Assembly: GCA_031551725.1 (NCBI GenBank)
Contig: JAVBNF010000013.1
Coordinates: 1-11,907, forward strand
From: JAVBNF01 sp031551725
GTDB taxonomy: Bacteria; Bacteroidota; Bacteroidia; Bacteroidales; P3
Direction of reading: 5' to 3'
DNA length: 11,907 nucleotides
Made by a program: the position numbers and the translations under genes. Shown piece by piece: positions 1 to 6,762 of the stretch (position 1 is its first letter; each line of letters opens with the position of its first letter). The notes under the pieces were generated by a model that was given only the letters and a program-made list of their open reading frames with translations, made no database searches and was not told where the DNA came from.

Positions 1-213
1 CAGCGCATCGTTGCCCTCTTCCATGAACGGAAGATGCTTATTCACGTTGGATAAATCCCGAACCTCAAACATCTCAAACAGCAAATCAAACTCCGAAAGC
101 TCTTTCCAGAGTTTGTCCATGTCCACAGAGTCTTTCTTCTGATTGGGAACGGTTTGCGAAAATCCAAAAAACGGAAGCAGCGCAAAAAATATAAATATTA
201 GTTTCCTGTTCAT
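1..213 (-). CDS. Secreted protein of unknown function, N-terminal part only
   Basis: The first 71 codons of a minus-strand gene are visible; the rest lies beyond the left edge. The protein begins MNRKLIFIFFALLPFFGFSQ, a classic signal peptide with a basic start, a hydrophobic core and probable cleavage after FSQ or just before the Q. The mature part begins with a polar, charged segment (TVPNQKKDSVDMDKLWKEL) that looks helical. It has no lipobox cysteine, so it is probably periplasmic or exported rather than a lipoprotein. It starts 24 bp after the stop of the large T9SS protein on the same strand, with no terminator between them, so the two are probably co-transcribed and may work together at the envelope. 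I do not recognise the family. It does not look like the PorP/SprF proteins that often follow large T9SS adhesins, although too little is visible to exclude that. Confidence 0.75.
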   Translation of the reverse strand, partial: MNRKLIFIFFALLPFFGFSQTVPNQKKDSVDMDKLWKELSEFDLLFEMFEVRDLSNVNKHLPFMEEGNDAL

Positions 214-237
214 CAGTTTAGTTTGTAGCTGTGCTCA

Positions 238-3200
238 TTAATCATTTACCAATATAATCTTAAATTCCCTGCTTGCCATTCCCGACCACAGTTTGAGCAC
301 ATAAATGCCGGAACGGCGCCCCTCAAGGTTGTATTCCAAAATAAATTTATGGGCTTCCGATAGCGAACGCTTGTCCAAGATGCGGCCGCTGTTGTCAATA
401 AGCATGGAATGCAATAGCGCTTCCGTGCTCAGCTCTACTTCCGTAGTAAAACGTCCTTTATTGGGATTCGGATAGAGCTTCACATTTGCAAAGCCAATAA
501 ATGCGATGCCGTTTTCTATTTCGTCTTCCGGCTCCACCCAAATGCCGTCATCGCTGTGGTCCTCATCCGTTTTCCCGTCAATGCCGGGCATTCGAAAGCC
601 ATCGTTCGACACGCAGATGATCTTTGTTTTCACCGATGGACACAAAGAGCCGTCGCTCACCGTAAGTTTCACTTCATAGTCGCCATTTACCAAAAACCGG
701 TAATAGGGGCTTTCGTCCGTTGAGCGGTAGCCGTTGGAAATTTCCCACACATAAGAGAGTTCTCGGCCTTCCGATTGCGAAAGGTTGATAATATGTACCG
801 TATCGTTTTTCTTAATGGCGCTGGAAAGCAAAAAGTCGGCTTTCAGTCCGGTAGCACCTAAAGTGAGCTTTACACTGTCGGAAGCACGACAGCCGTTGAT
901 ATATTCCACATAAACAGCATGCATCCCTTGCTGATTGCTGGAAAGCACAGTGCCCGTTTTTACCGTTTTATCGGGCAGCGTCCAGCGGATCATCGAGGCT
1001 CCGGCCTGTGCCGTCAGGTCGAACGTTGCCGGCACTTGGTCGCACAACAACCGATCGCTGCCCAAATCAAATTTCGGCGCATCCTTGTATTGCACAAAAA
1101 CTTCGGCCATTTGCTCGCATCCGCTCGGATGAACGGCTTTCACAGTATACACCCCTCCGGTTGATACCGCAATTGCGCTGTCTGTAAAACCGGTGTTCCA
1201 TAAATAGCTTGCAGGCGTATCATTGCCGGCATGCAGCATAATGACTTCGTTGGAACAAACGCTTGTATCGCCTCCGGGATTTAAATTTGGAACCTCTTTT
1301 ATTAAAACCTTAATTGTATCGGTAATTTCACAAATACTGTCTTTCAGTTTTACAAAATAAGTTCCGCTTTCGCGAATATCCACTTCTCGTGTTTGCTTGC
1401 CGTTCGACCACAGATATTCTGCATTCGGATAATTCACGCTAAGTGATAACTCTCCACAACGAGCAGTATCTTTGGGAAGCCCGGTAGAAATCTGCGTATT
1501 TAAAATAACTGTCACCTCTTCGTCCGCATAACAACCTTGCACACTTGTCAATCTCAAAGTATAAAAACCCGACTGCTCCACAGTCAAAGTCGGCTTTGTA
1601 CTGCGGTCCGACCATAGATAGCTCACGCCGCTATCCTGCGGCTTAAGCATAATGGAATTTCGACAGGTATGAATTTCTCGTCCGAAATTAATTTTCGGAT
1701 TGGGATAAACAAATACGCTATCTATATATTCGCGCTGCCACGATCCGGTAGCAGCCACCAATTTTAAAACATATTTGCCGGGAGTGGAAAAATAATAGGT
1801 CGGTTCAGATTCTCTTTTATTTCCAAAATACCAAGTGAATTTCAAATCATCGTCCGTTCGTTTATCTTTATCATATTCAACGGTTTTATCAACAAGAGTA
1901 AGGACGTCGCCGACACAGAAGTTGCGTTTGTTTTCCAAAATTTCAAAACGAACATCCGCACGATCACGGATAATTACCTTCACGCTTGTATCATTTGAAC
2001 AAGCCTCCAGTTTCATATTCAACCGCACATCAAAAGTGTCAAAACAAGGAAAGGTGTGGAAAAAACGATCAGCATTACTCACCGAATCGCCGTTAACAAA
2101 CCAGCTTATGAGCGGCTTGGAGGCCGGCGTGTGAATAGTTAGCGCATCCAATTTGCGAATGGAATCTGTAACATAACCCACATGAATTTCCGGAAACGGC
2201 TTGTTTTCAAGCCTGACATTAAAAGTAGTACTATCCTTGCATCCATAATTCGAAACAACATTTAGCTTGATTAGAGGTTCTATATACGAGTTTGAGCCAA
2301 CATCATAACTGTGTTCAACAGAATCTGCCAGATAAGAAACCGCACCATCGCCAAAATTCCATAAGTACGATGAAATAACCGCCTTGCCGCTTGTATCGTT
2401 ATGATAAAAAGTAAAAGGATCGGTCATGCATTTTAACAAATCATCGTTTTTAGAAGTGATAAAAGGCTTTGGATTCGGTTGATATTTCACAACAACGCTG
2501 TCGCTGTTTTCGCAACCGTTTTCAGAAATAACACGCACGAAATAAATCTTCGAACTATCTTGCGGCACTTTGAAAAAGTTCGTATCCTTAATCAAACTGC
2601 CGTTCCAATAATACACAAATTTTCCCGGAAACGTTCCTGCATTCTTAATATTTGCATGCAGCGTGAGTGGATTTTTATGGCAAATGTTCGTGTCTTTTCC
2701 CAAATCTATTTCCGGCAATACATCGCAATTTTTCTTCGCTACCGTAATCCGGAAGACATCCTGTGGCTTAGCTACCGTATCCCAATCAATAATAGCCGTT
2801 ACCGTCCGGTTAACCGTATCAACTTTCGACTCCAGCCGGATGGCCTTGGGCAGCTGCTGATCATTGTAGTTCCATGCTGAAAAGCCGGAAAGCATTTGAT
2901 GTGGCTTGACATCATGCTTAAAATAATGAAAACGGAAAGTGTCCGATAAATCTCCACCTTGTTTTAGAATTGTAAACTGCCTGTTGATGCTCGTGTCCGT
3001 AATTTTATGCATAGAATCATTCGTACGAATCACTTTTACAAAAACTTTACTTGTGTTTTTTAGGAAAATTTCCAGTCCGATAGATTTCAACCCATTTAAA
3101 GGGGCGTCGTCATTTCCTTTATAGGCAATAATGCTTCCTGCACCTCGAACACAAGCATCTTCCGATTCATTGAAAAACACACCCGTACCGCCATATTTGT

Positions 3201-3855
3201 TCATCCCTTCTTCGGCGTATAGCAACAAGTTATAACCGTTCAGATACACGTTTTTTTGAAAAGTCAATTTCCCCTGCATGTGAATATCACTTGTAAGTTC
3301 AACATCGTTGTTCAAATAAACATCGGATAGATAAATCCCTCCATTTACCGCAGAATTCACAATTTTTTGCCGGTTTTTACCGGCAAAATACACACTGCCG
3401 CGGCGTACAAGGGGAGAAGAAAAGCGCACTGAATCTTTTCGAGCGATAGTATCGGCGGCGCTAAATGTACTTTGCCCGTTTGTAGAAAAAAAGAACAATC
3501 GCCCGCCTTTATTAACCAAGCCGCCCGTTAAATGCAACTCTCCCGCATTACGCACCGCCGCATCATGGGACATATCATTAATAAAATCGCCATTGATATA
3601 CAGCTGCGTCAGCGTATCAATAGTAATAAAGTTCCGGGAATAAAAATCAGTTTTACTATCCTGGGCATAGCACAGGAAAAATATATGCAGGAAAAATAAA
3701 ACAAAAATGCTTTTTAGTGCGAAGAAGAAAGCATGTTTTTTTACTCTAAGAGATAAGAGGGGGTCGAGTAGTTTTTTGCATAAGAATAGGTTTTGTAAAA
3801 AAACAAAAGAGGGTAGGCTTCGCATTTTGCAAAGTCCCAGTTGTTCTGGTTGCAT
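238..3855 (-). CDS. Large secreted PKD/Ig-like repeat protein with T9SS C-terminal sorting domain
   Basis: This 1205-residue modular cell-surface or secreted protein has a hydrophobic export signal at about residues 39-64, ending CYAQ|DSK. Residues 66-215 form a beta-rich segment with recurring short turns (LYINGDF, LYLNNDV-like). PKD/Ig-like modules follow: an Ig-like unit near 375-460, a PKD unit with YLWNFGDG near 500, a PKD-like unit at about 632-721, and four tandem 67-78-residue Ig-like units at about 722-1003 with repeated YLWS/YLWN motifs and paired cysteines. Another PKD module starts near 1004. An acidic linker leads to a type A sorting domain from about 1124 (VKLYPNPNKGRF...SGIYVLKL...FKIILV). 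In this family the C-terminal domain directs export through the T9SS and is then cleaved or used for surface attachment. The function is probably adhesive or structural; no catalytic domain is seen. The first ATG puts about 38 residues before the signal core; the ATG at codon 11 is an alternative, and no ATG, GTG or TTG lies closer. Confidence 0.9.
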   Translation of the reverse strand: MQPEQLGLCKMRSLPSFVFLQNLFLCKKLLDPLLSLRVKKHAFFFALKSIFVLFFLHIFFLCYAQDSKTDFYSRNFITIDTLTQLYINGDFINDMSHDAAVRNAGELHLTGGLVNKGGRLFFFSTNGQSTFSAADTIARKDSVRFSSPLVRRGSVYFAGKNRQKIVNSAVNGGIYLSDVYLNNDVELTSDIHMQGKLTFQKNVYLNGYNLLLYAEEGMNKYGGTGVFFNESEDACVRGAGSIIAYKGNDDAPLNGLKSIGLEIFLKNTSKVFVKVIRTNDSMHKITDTSINRQFTILKQGGDLSDTFRFHYFKHDVKPHQMLSGFSAWNYNDQQLPKAIRLESKVDTVNRTVTAIIDWDTVAKPQDVFRITVAKKNCDVLPEIDLGKDTNICHKNPLTLHANIKNAGTFPGKFVYYWNGSLIKDTNFFKVPQDSSKIYFVRVISENGCENSDSVVVKYQPNPKPFITSKNDDLLKCMTDPFTFYHNDTSGKAVISSYLWNFGDGAVSYLADSVEHSYDVGSNSYIEPLIKLNVVSNYGCKDSTTFNVRLENKPFPEIHVGYVTDSIRKLDALTIHTPASKPLISWFVNGDSVSNADRFFHTFPCFDTFDVRLNMKLEACSNDTSVKVIIRDRADVRFEILENKRNFCVGDVLTLVDKTVEYDKDKRTDDDLKFTWYFGNKRESEPTYYFSTPGKYVLKLVAATGSWQREYIDSVFVYPNPKINFGREIHTCRNSIMLKPQDSGVSYLWSDRSTKPTLTVEQSGFYTLRLTSVQGCYADEEVTVILNTQISTGLPKDTARCGELSLSVNYPNAEYLWSNGKQTREVDIRESGTYFVKLKDSICEITDTIKVLIKEVPNLNPGGDTSVCSNEVIMLHAGNDTPASYLWNTGFTDSAIAVSTGGVYTVKAVHPSGCEQMAEVFVQYKDAPKFDLGSDRLLCDQVPATFDLTAQAGASMIRWTLPDKTVKTGTVLSSNQQGMHAVYVEYINGCRASDSVKLTLGATGLKADFLLSSAIKKNDTVHIINLSQSEGRELSYVWEISNGYRSTDESPYYRFLVNGDYEVKLTVSDGSLCPSVKTKIICVSNDGFRMPGIDGKTDEDHSDDGIWVEPEDEIENGIAFIGFANVKLYPNPNKGRFTTEVELSTEALLHSMLIDNSGRILDKRSLSEAHKFILEYNLEGRRSGIYVLKLWSGMASREFKIILVND

Positions 3856-3928
3856 AATATGTATAGGTTTGTCATGTTAAATCATTTCTAAAACTATTTA
3901 CACTTACATTTTCATAACCCTTCAAAGG

Positions 3929-3936
3929 CAAAGATA
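3929..3936 (-). promoter_or_regulatory. Bacteroidetes -7 promoter element for the T9SS protein operon
   Basis: The minus strand reads TATCTTTG, an exact match to the Bacteroidetes -7 consensus TAnnTTTG, in AT-rich DNA about 75 bp upstream of the first ATG at 3855. No TTG/TTTG -33 element sits at the usual 19-21 bp spacing; the nearest TTG is 29 bp away. The call therefore rests on the -7 box and its position. It predicts a leader of about 65-70 nt. Confidence 0.5.
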
Positions 3937-4047
3937 CGATTTTATTTTGAATTATTACTGATTTTCAAGATAAAAATTGGCGGTATAGTTTGTGTTTCTG
4001 ATTAAAATTACGACTTCGGAGTAATTTTTAGCCTCGCAGAGCAAGCG

Positions 4048-4083
4048 TTTTTGACTGCCAATTCGAAAAATGGCAGCCAAAAA
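4048..4083. repeat. Inverted repeat, possible hairpin or terminator-like element
   Basis: Two 13-base arms, TTTTTGACTGCCA (4048-4060) and TGGCAGCCAAAAA (4071-4083), are reverse complements except at one position, around a 10-base loop. The stem has a GC core and ends in an A/T tract, so it would fold on either strand. No gene ends close by on either strand, so a terminator role is not obvious. It could be a dispersed palindromic element or part of an untranslated RNA. Confidence 0.55.
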
Positions 4084-4093
4084 CATACCTTGC

Positions 4094-4111
4094 CAATCAC
4101 GACTGTGATTG
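4094..4111. repeat. Short perfect inverted repeat
   Basis: CAATCAC (4094-4100) and GTGATTG (4105-4111) are perfect reverse complements with a four-base loop, GACT. It sits 10 bp after the 4048-4083 hairpin and just before the tandem array, so three structured elements are packed into about 240 bp. Function unknown. Confidence 0.5.
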
Positions 4112-4138
4112 AAGCAAATGGCAGACATTGTGATGGTG

Positions 4139-4209
4139 CGACCGATGGATGGAGTTGCACCGTCGCACGGTCGGTCGGTTGCACTGTTAGTTGGTCACTC
4201 CATCGGTCG
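4139..4209. repeat. 11-bp perfect inverted repeat at the left end of the tandem array
   Basis: CGACCGATGGA (4139-4149) is the exact reverse complement of TCCATCGGTCG (4199-4209). A second overlapping pair is GTGCGAC (4136-4142) with GTCGCAC (4162-4168). The left arm therefore looks like an array unit in opposite orientation, and the DNA or RNA could fold back on itself. Confidence 0.55.
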
Positions 4210-4289
4210 GTTAGTCAATTACATCGCTAGTCGGTTGCTCCGTCTGTTCGTTGTACTGTCAGTCGGTCACTCCGTTAGTGAGTTATTGT
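4154..4289. repeat. Degenerate 8-bp-period tandem array, 17 units in register
   Basis: Read as consecutive octamers, the 136 bp fall into register without insertions or deletions: GTTGCACC, GTCGCACG, GTCGGTCG, GTTGCACT, GTTAGTTG, GTCACTCC, ATCGGTCG, GTTAGTCA, ATTACATC, GCTAGTCG, GTTGCTCC, GTCTGTTC, GTTGTACT, GTCAGTCG, GTCACTCC, GTTAGTGA, GTTATTGT. Most fit GTYRGTYG or GTYRCWCC, often alternating, which suggests a 16-bp higher-order unit. Eight is not a multiple of three, and the units differ mainly by transitions, so this is an old, diverged non-coding array rather than a protein repeat. It lacks the repeat-spacer structure of CRISPR. Confidence 0.7.
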
Positions 4290-4445
4290 TTAACGGACGA
4301 GGCTGTTTATTTCCGCTGTTTTTACTTTTCAAGTGTTTAACCTTTGTAAAGGCCCCAAAAGTGGAGTGTTCAGCCCATGCAAGGTTTTTGCAAAAAATAC
4401 GCTCGAAGAGGAAGATTTTTCGTAAAACCAACGATCCGACCTCGC

Positions 4446-4473
4446 TTGGGCGCGGAACACGGAACTAACTTTG
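4446..4473 (+). promoter_or_regulatory. Possible upstream promoter, plus strand
   Basis: TAACTTTG (4466-4473) matches the -7 consensus TAnnTTTG, and a TTG lies 17 bp upstream (4446-4448), at the short end of accepted spacing. No open frame of note begins until the HTH gene at 4766. If active, it would give that gene a leader of nearly 300 nt or make a short non-coding RNA. Confidence 0.25.
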
Positions 4474-4625
4474 CCTTTAAAAAGTTAAACGCGGATGATT
4501 TCTTATCCCACAGCTAATTGGCAATATGAAAAAAAATGATTAAAAATCGAAGTAAAAGATACTTGTAGAGTTCTTAAAAAGCACGTGTCGATATATGCAA
4601 AAAAAATGTATTTTCAAAACAAAAA

Positions 4626-4698
4626 AAAGTGTAGCATTTTATCTACATAATGTAAATCAATTCAACAACATACAAAGTGTAAGGAAAAACCTACACTT
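4626..4698 (+). promoter_or_regulatory. Two operator-like repeats 48 bp apart before the HTH gene
   Basis: The pattern AAAGTGTA-N9-CTACA occurs twice with identical internal spacing, at 4626-4647 and 4674-4695, exactly 48 bp apart. Each copy is an inverted repeat: TGTAG...CTACA with an 8-bp gap in the first (4630-4647), and AAGTGTA...TACACTT with a 10-bp gap in the second (4675-4698). The second ends 2 bp before the -33 element of the HTH promoter. I infer paired binding sites for a dimeric regulator or excisionase, perhaps the HTH protein itself. Confidence 0.55.
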
Positions 4699-4700
4699 CA

Positions 4701-4731
4701 TTGTTTCTTCAAAAACCACAACTTAACTTTG
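4701..4731 (+). promoter_or_regulatory. Bacteroidetes promoter of the HTH gene
   Basis: TTG (4701-4703) and TAACTTTG (4724-4731) are 20 bp apart, an excellent match to the Bacteroidetes consensus (-33 TTG/TTTG, 19-21 bp, -7 TAnnTTTG). The start codon at 4766 follows 34 bp downstream. The leader is A-rich with no Shine-Dalgarno sequence, as usual in this phylum. The operator-like repeats lie directly upstream. Confidence 0.75.
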
Positions 4732-4765
4732 CAGAAAATTTATTAACTAAAAAAATTATAAGCCT

Positions 4766-5044
4766 ATGGAAAATGTAGCATTAATCAATCAAAAAGATTT
4801 AGAACAAGTTCTGAAACAGCTCAACACTATTCATCAATTTATTGTCAAATCCGACATCAAGCCGGCTCGTCGTCTTCGGTCGGAATGGCTCAGCAGTAAT
4901 GAAGCAACGCAGGTGCTGCAATGTAGTATGCGCACTTTACAAAATTACATCAACGAAGGACTGTTACCACGCCGGATTCAAAAACGGCGTCTTTATTTCA
5001 CGACCGAAGATATAGAAAATTTCCTACAGGGAAAACATCGTTAA
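4766..5044 (+). CDS. Excisionase-like helix-turn-helix DNA-binding protein
   Basis: This 92-residue protein has a C-terminal winged-helix/HTH_17-type domain at about residues 41-88 (WLSSNEATQVLQ...RTLQNYINEGLLPRR...LYFTTEDIENFL). This is the pattern of the MerR-like excisionase (Xis) family found on Bacteroidetes mobile elements. Residues 1-30 are probably a helix that dimerises. Such proteins bind short DNA repeats and act as recombination directionality factors or as transcription regulators; which one applies here cannot be told. The gene has its own good promoter and operator-like repeats, suggesting autoregulation. It converges on the AbiE toxin gene, and the two stop codons share the bases TTAA at 5041-5044. 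An integrase less than 2 kb away supports a mobile-element role. Confidence 0.85.
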   Translation: MENVALINQKDLEQVLKQLNTIHQFIVKSDIKPARRLRSEWLSSNEATQVLQCSMRTLQNYINEGLLPRRIQKRRLYFTTEDIENFLQGKHR

Positions 5045-6036
5045 TTTCGAAATCTATTTTCCAGTTCTCCCAAACGTTCCACAAGTTTATCAAAAGACAA
5101 AGAGGCTCCATAAATCATGGTTTGTTGCATTGTTTCATAATCTTGCTGCCATTCGTTAAATACACTTCGCGGAGGAATAATATTAAGATTGTTTCGAATA
5201 TTTGAGCCGTAATCTATACCGCCTACAGACGTGAAAACTGAACGATGGTGCTGTATGGCACTCCAAAGTTCGTGGTCGGAAACCGCCTTTACAGCAAAAT
5301 CCTCATCCATCATTTTTACCAAATCATACAAGTGTCTTGACTTGCGATCAGCTTTCATAGAACCGTTTCCATTGAAAATTTCGTGTAATAAAAATATTTT
5401 CTCTAAAAATGTTTTTTTAGGAACAGTTGTAATAATATCTGAATCAACAAGCGAAGTATCAATATCAAAATTTTCAGAAACCATACTCCTTACATGGCCT
5501 TTAGCCGTAGGTTCAATCAGTGATCTCGCACCTATTTCAAGCACAATTTCCGAAAGCATATAACTCATCTCATCAAACAGTGATTGATAACGGATGAAAA
5601 TTTTCCGAGGTTCCGGATATGTTGTATCGCCTTCGCCGTCCGGCTCAGCTTCGACAACGCAATAGTTATTTAAAGCCTGTTGTTTAATAGCATTCTGTAA
5701 AGCATTGCAAAATTCCTGTTTTACAAAAAGTGAGGATTGTTTTCGCAGATTTTTCAACTGTTTTTTAGTCAAATCGCCATCCAAACCGAAATACTGTCTA
5801 TCAATAGTCAAATCAATATCCTCACTAAATCGTTCAATAATATTCCAAACTTTGCTCAACGAAGTACCACCCTTGAATATCAACATATCTGCAAACGGTA
5901 ATGAAAATACAATCTGTAAAATTGCCGTTACCCACAGATCTTTCTCAACAACTTGTGGCGCAAGATTTGTTCTTCTTGATGTTTGTTCAATGATCGTTAT
6001 TTGTCGCTCTTTTGCGAACGCTAGAAAATTATTCAT
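5041..6036 (-). CDS. abiEii: AbiEii-type nucleotidyltransferase toxin
   Basis: This 331-residue protein of the AbiEii/AbiGii family is the toxin of type IV AbiE toxin-antitoxin systems. It carries the nucleotidyltransferase signature FKGGTSLSK (residues 54-62) followed by the metal-binding SEDIDL (71-76, D73 and D75). It also has EIGARS (167-172), KTFLEKIFLLHE (208-219) and RKSRHLYDL (231-239), which match later conserved motifs of the family. Characterised relatives (MenT) transfer pyrimidine nucleotides to tRNA acceptor ends and block translation; whether this protein does so is inferred. Length and motifs look complete, so it is probably active. Its ATG overlaps the end of the antitoxin gene by 8 nt (ATGAATAA), so translation is probably coupled. 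Its 3' end overlaps that of the convergent HTH gene. Confidence 0.9.
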   Translation of the reverse strand: MNNFLAFAKERQITIIEQTSRRTNLAPQVVEKDLWVTAILQIVFSLPFADMLIFKGGTSLSKVWNIIERFSEDIDLTIDRQYFGLDGDLTKKQLKNLRKQSSLFVKQEFCNALQNAIKQQALNNYCVVEAEPDGEGDTTYPEPRKIFIRYQSLFDEMSYMLSEIVLEIGARSLIEPTAKGHVRSMVSENFDIDTSLVDSDIITTVPKKTFLEKIFLLHEIFNGNGSMKADRKSRHLYDLVKMMDEDFAVKAVSDHELWSAIQHHRSVFTSVGGIDYGSNIRNNLNIIPPRSVFNEWQQDYETMQQTMIYGASLSFDKLVERLGELENRFRN

Positions 6037-6634
6037 ACAGTAATTTCATTAGTATCGATTTTATCCACTCCGGCATTAATTTAACATCTTGCAGGACATC
6101 TGTTTCTTTTGAGGTTTGTTGCAGAATAGATTTTAGCTTATCCAAATGCTCTTGTGTTACGCCATCTCTTGTGAGTTCTTTTAGTGCAAATACAATAAGC
6201 ATAGCCAAATCGCTTTTGAAAGCGAGATTTTTGGGAGCAGTGTGTTTAAATAAAATTCCTTTACCGTTGCCTATTTTTATTTTACGAGGACTGCCGTCCG
6301 TGAGAAAAACAAAATTTGCAGGAACCTGTGTCGATAATCCCAAACGATTTAGAGCGTATGTTCCTGTTGGAACAATACGTGCTTGATCTTTTTTTGCAAT
6401 GTGTTTAGCGATAACATCAAGCGAAGGGTACAGCATCCCTAACTCTTTGTCTATCTTTGGATAGAGATAAATACCTGTTCCGAGACGTATGATAAATCCA
6501 TCCTGCGCCAAACGTGATAGCGTATGACGAACAGCCAAATGTGTCCCATATGCAGAAAAATCATTCGCAAAAAATATCTTTCCTCGACCTTTCTTTTTTA
6601 TCGAAATTTCTATTTGACTATGTGTTGATTGCAT
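6029..6634 (-). CDS. abiEi: AbiEi-type antitoxin (DUF6088-like)
   Basis: This 201-residue partner of the downstream toxin has an N-terminal winged-helix domain at about residues 14-62 (GKIFFANDFSAYG...RHTLSRLAQDGFIIRLGTGIY). Then comes PTGTYALNRLGLSTQVP (89-105), a recognisable block of AbiEi/DUF6088 antitoxins, and a helical C-terminus (about 140-200). Known AbiEi proteins repress their own operon by binding inverted repeats in the promoter; the C-terminal domain contributes to neutralising the toxin. Here a GGAACA-N15-TGTTCC inverted repeat lies in the leader, and a -7 box at 6692-6699 precedes it. Antitoxin first, toxin second with overlap is the standard arrangement. The family call is firm; the neutralising activity is inferred. 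Confidence 0.85.
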   Translation of the reverse strand: MQSTHSQIEISIKKKGRGKIFFANDFSAYGTHLAVRHTLSRLAQDGFIIRLGTGIYLYPKIDKELGMLYPSLDVIAKHIAKKDQARIVPTGTYALNRLGLSTQVPANFVFLTDGSPRKIKIGNGKGILFKHTAPKNLAFKSDLAMLIVFALKELTRDGVTQEHLDKLKSILQQTSKETDVLQDVKLMPEWIKSILMKLLYE

Positions 6635-6654
6635 AATTATGGAAATTTAATCAC

Positions 6655-6681
6655 GGAACACTTTTACGATAAATATGTTCC
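6655..6681 (-). promoter_or_regulatory. Candidate AbiEi operator
   Basis: GGAACA (6655-6660) and TGTTCC (6676-6681) are perfect reverse complements separated by 15 bp. They lie between the -7 box and the abiEi start codon, where a bound repressor would block transcription. AbiEi antitoxins are known to autoregulate through inverted repeats, so this is a natural candidate site. Binding itself is inferred. Confidence 0.5.
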
Positions 6682-6691
6682 AAATATTTTG

Positions 6692-6699
6692 CAAATATA
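6692..6699 (-). promoter_or_regulatory. -7 promoter element of the abiE operon
   Basis: The minus strand reads TATATTTG, matching TAnnTTTG, 57 bp upstream of the abiEi start. No clear -33 TTG is found at normal spacing; the upstream stretch is a run of T and A. It lies between the integrase stop and abiEi, so the toxin-antitoxin pair can be transcribed independently of the integrase. Confidence 0.5.
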
Positions 6700-6762
6700 C
6701 ATCTTTTTTTCTTAAAAATGAAAGAAATATATAGATTTTTTAGTTACAAAGTAAAGCCAACA

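Larger units (their letters stand above)
3856..4765. other. 910-bp non-coding region between divergent genes
   Basis: No convincing gene lies between the start of the T9SS protein (minus) and the start of the HTH gene (plus). It holds, in order, the minus-strand -7 box, two hairpins (4048-4083 and 4094-4111), a foldback and an 8-bp-period tandem array (4139-4289), a possible plus-strand promoter near 4446-4473, two operator-like repeats (4626-4698) and a strong plus-strand promoter (4701-4731). The middle, roughly 4020-4470, is visibly richer in G+C than the AT-rich flanks. A 119-codon open frame at 4109-4468 runs through the tandem array but looks non-coding. The left boundary of the integrated element may lie here, but I found no attachment site that I can defend. 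Confidence 0.7.

Noticed and set aside
919..3124. Several plus-strand frames of 60-130 codons opposite the large T9SS gene
   Set aside because: They are antisense to a clear coding sequence with recognised domains and show no motifs or promoters of their own.
4154..4289. CRISPR-like array
   Set aside because: The units are contiguous 8-mers without spacers, and no cas genes are present.
4451..4466. GGAACA and GGAACT near 4454-4466 as further AbiEi half-sites
   Set aside because: They are direct rather than inverted, and a 6-base match is too short to claim cross-regulation.
4109..4468. A 119-codon plus-strand open frame in the long spacer
   Set aside because: Its middle is the 8-bp-period tandem array, which explains the open frame. 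There is no motif, and composition and codon use are unlike a protein. The promoter-like signal at 4446-4473 lies at its end, not its start.
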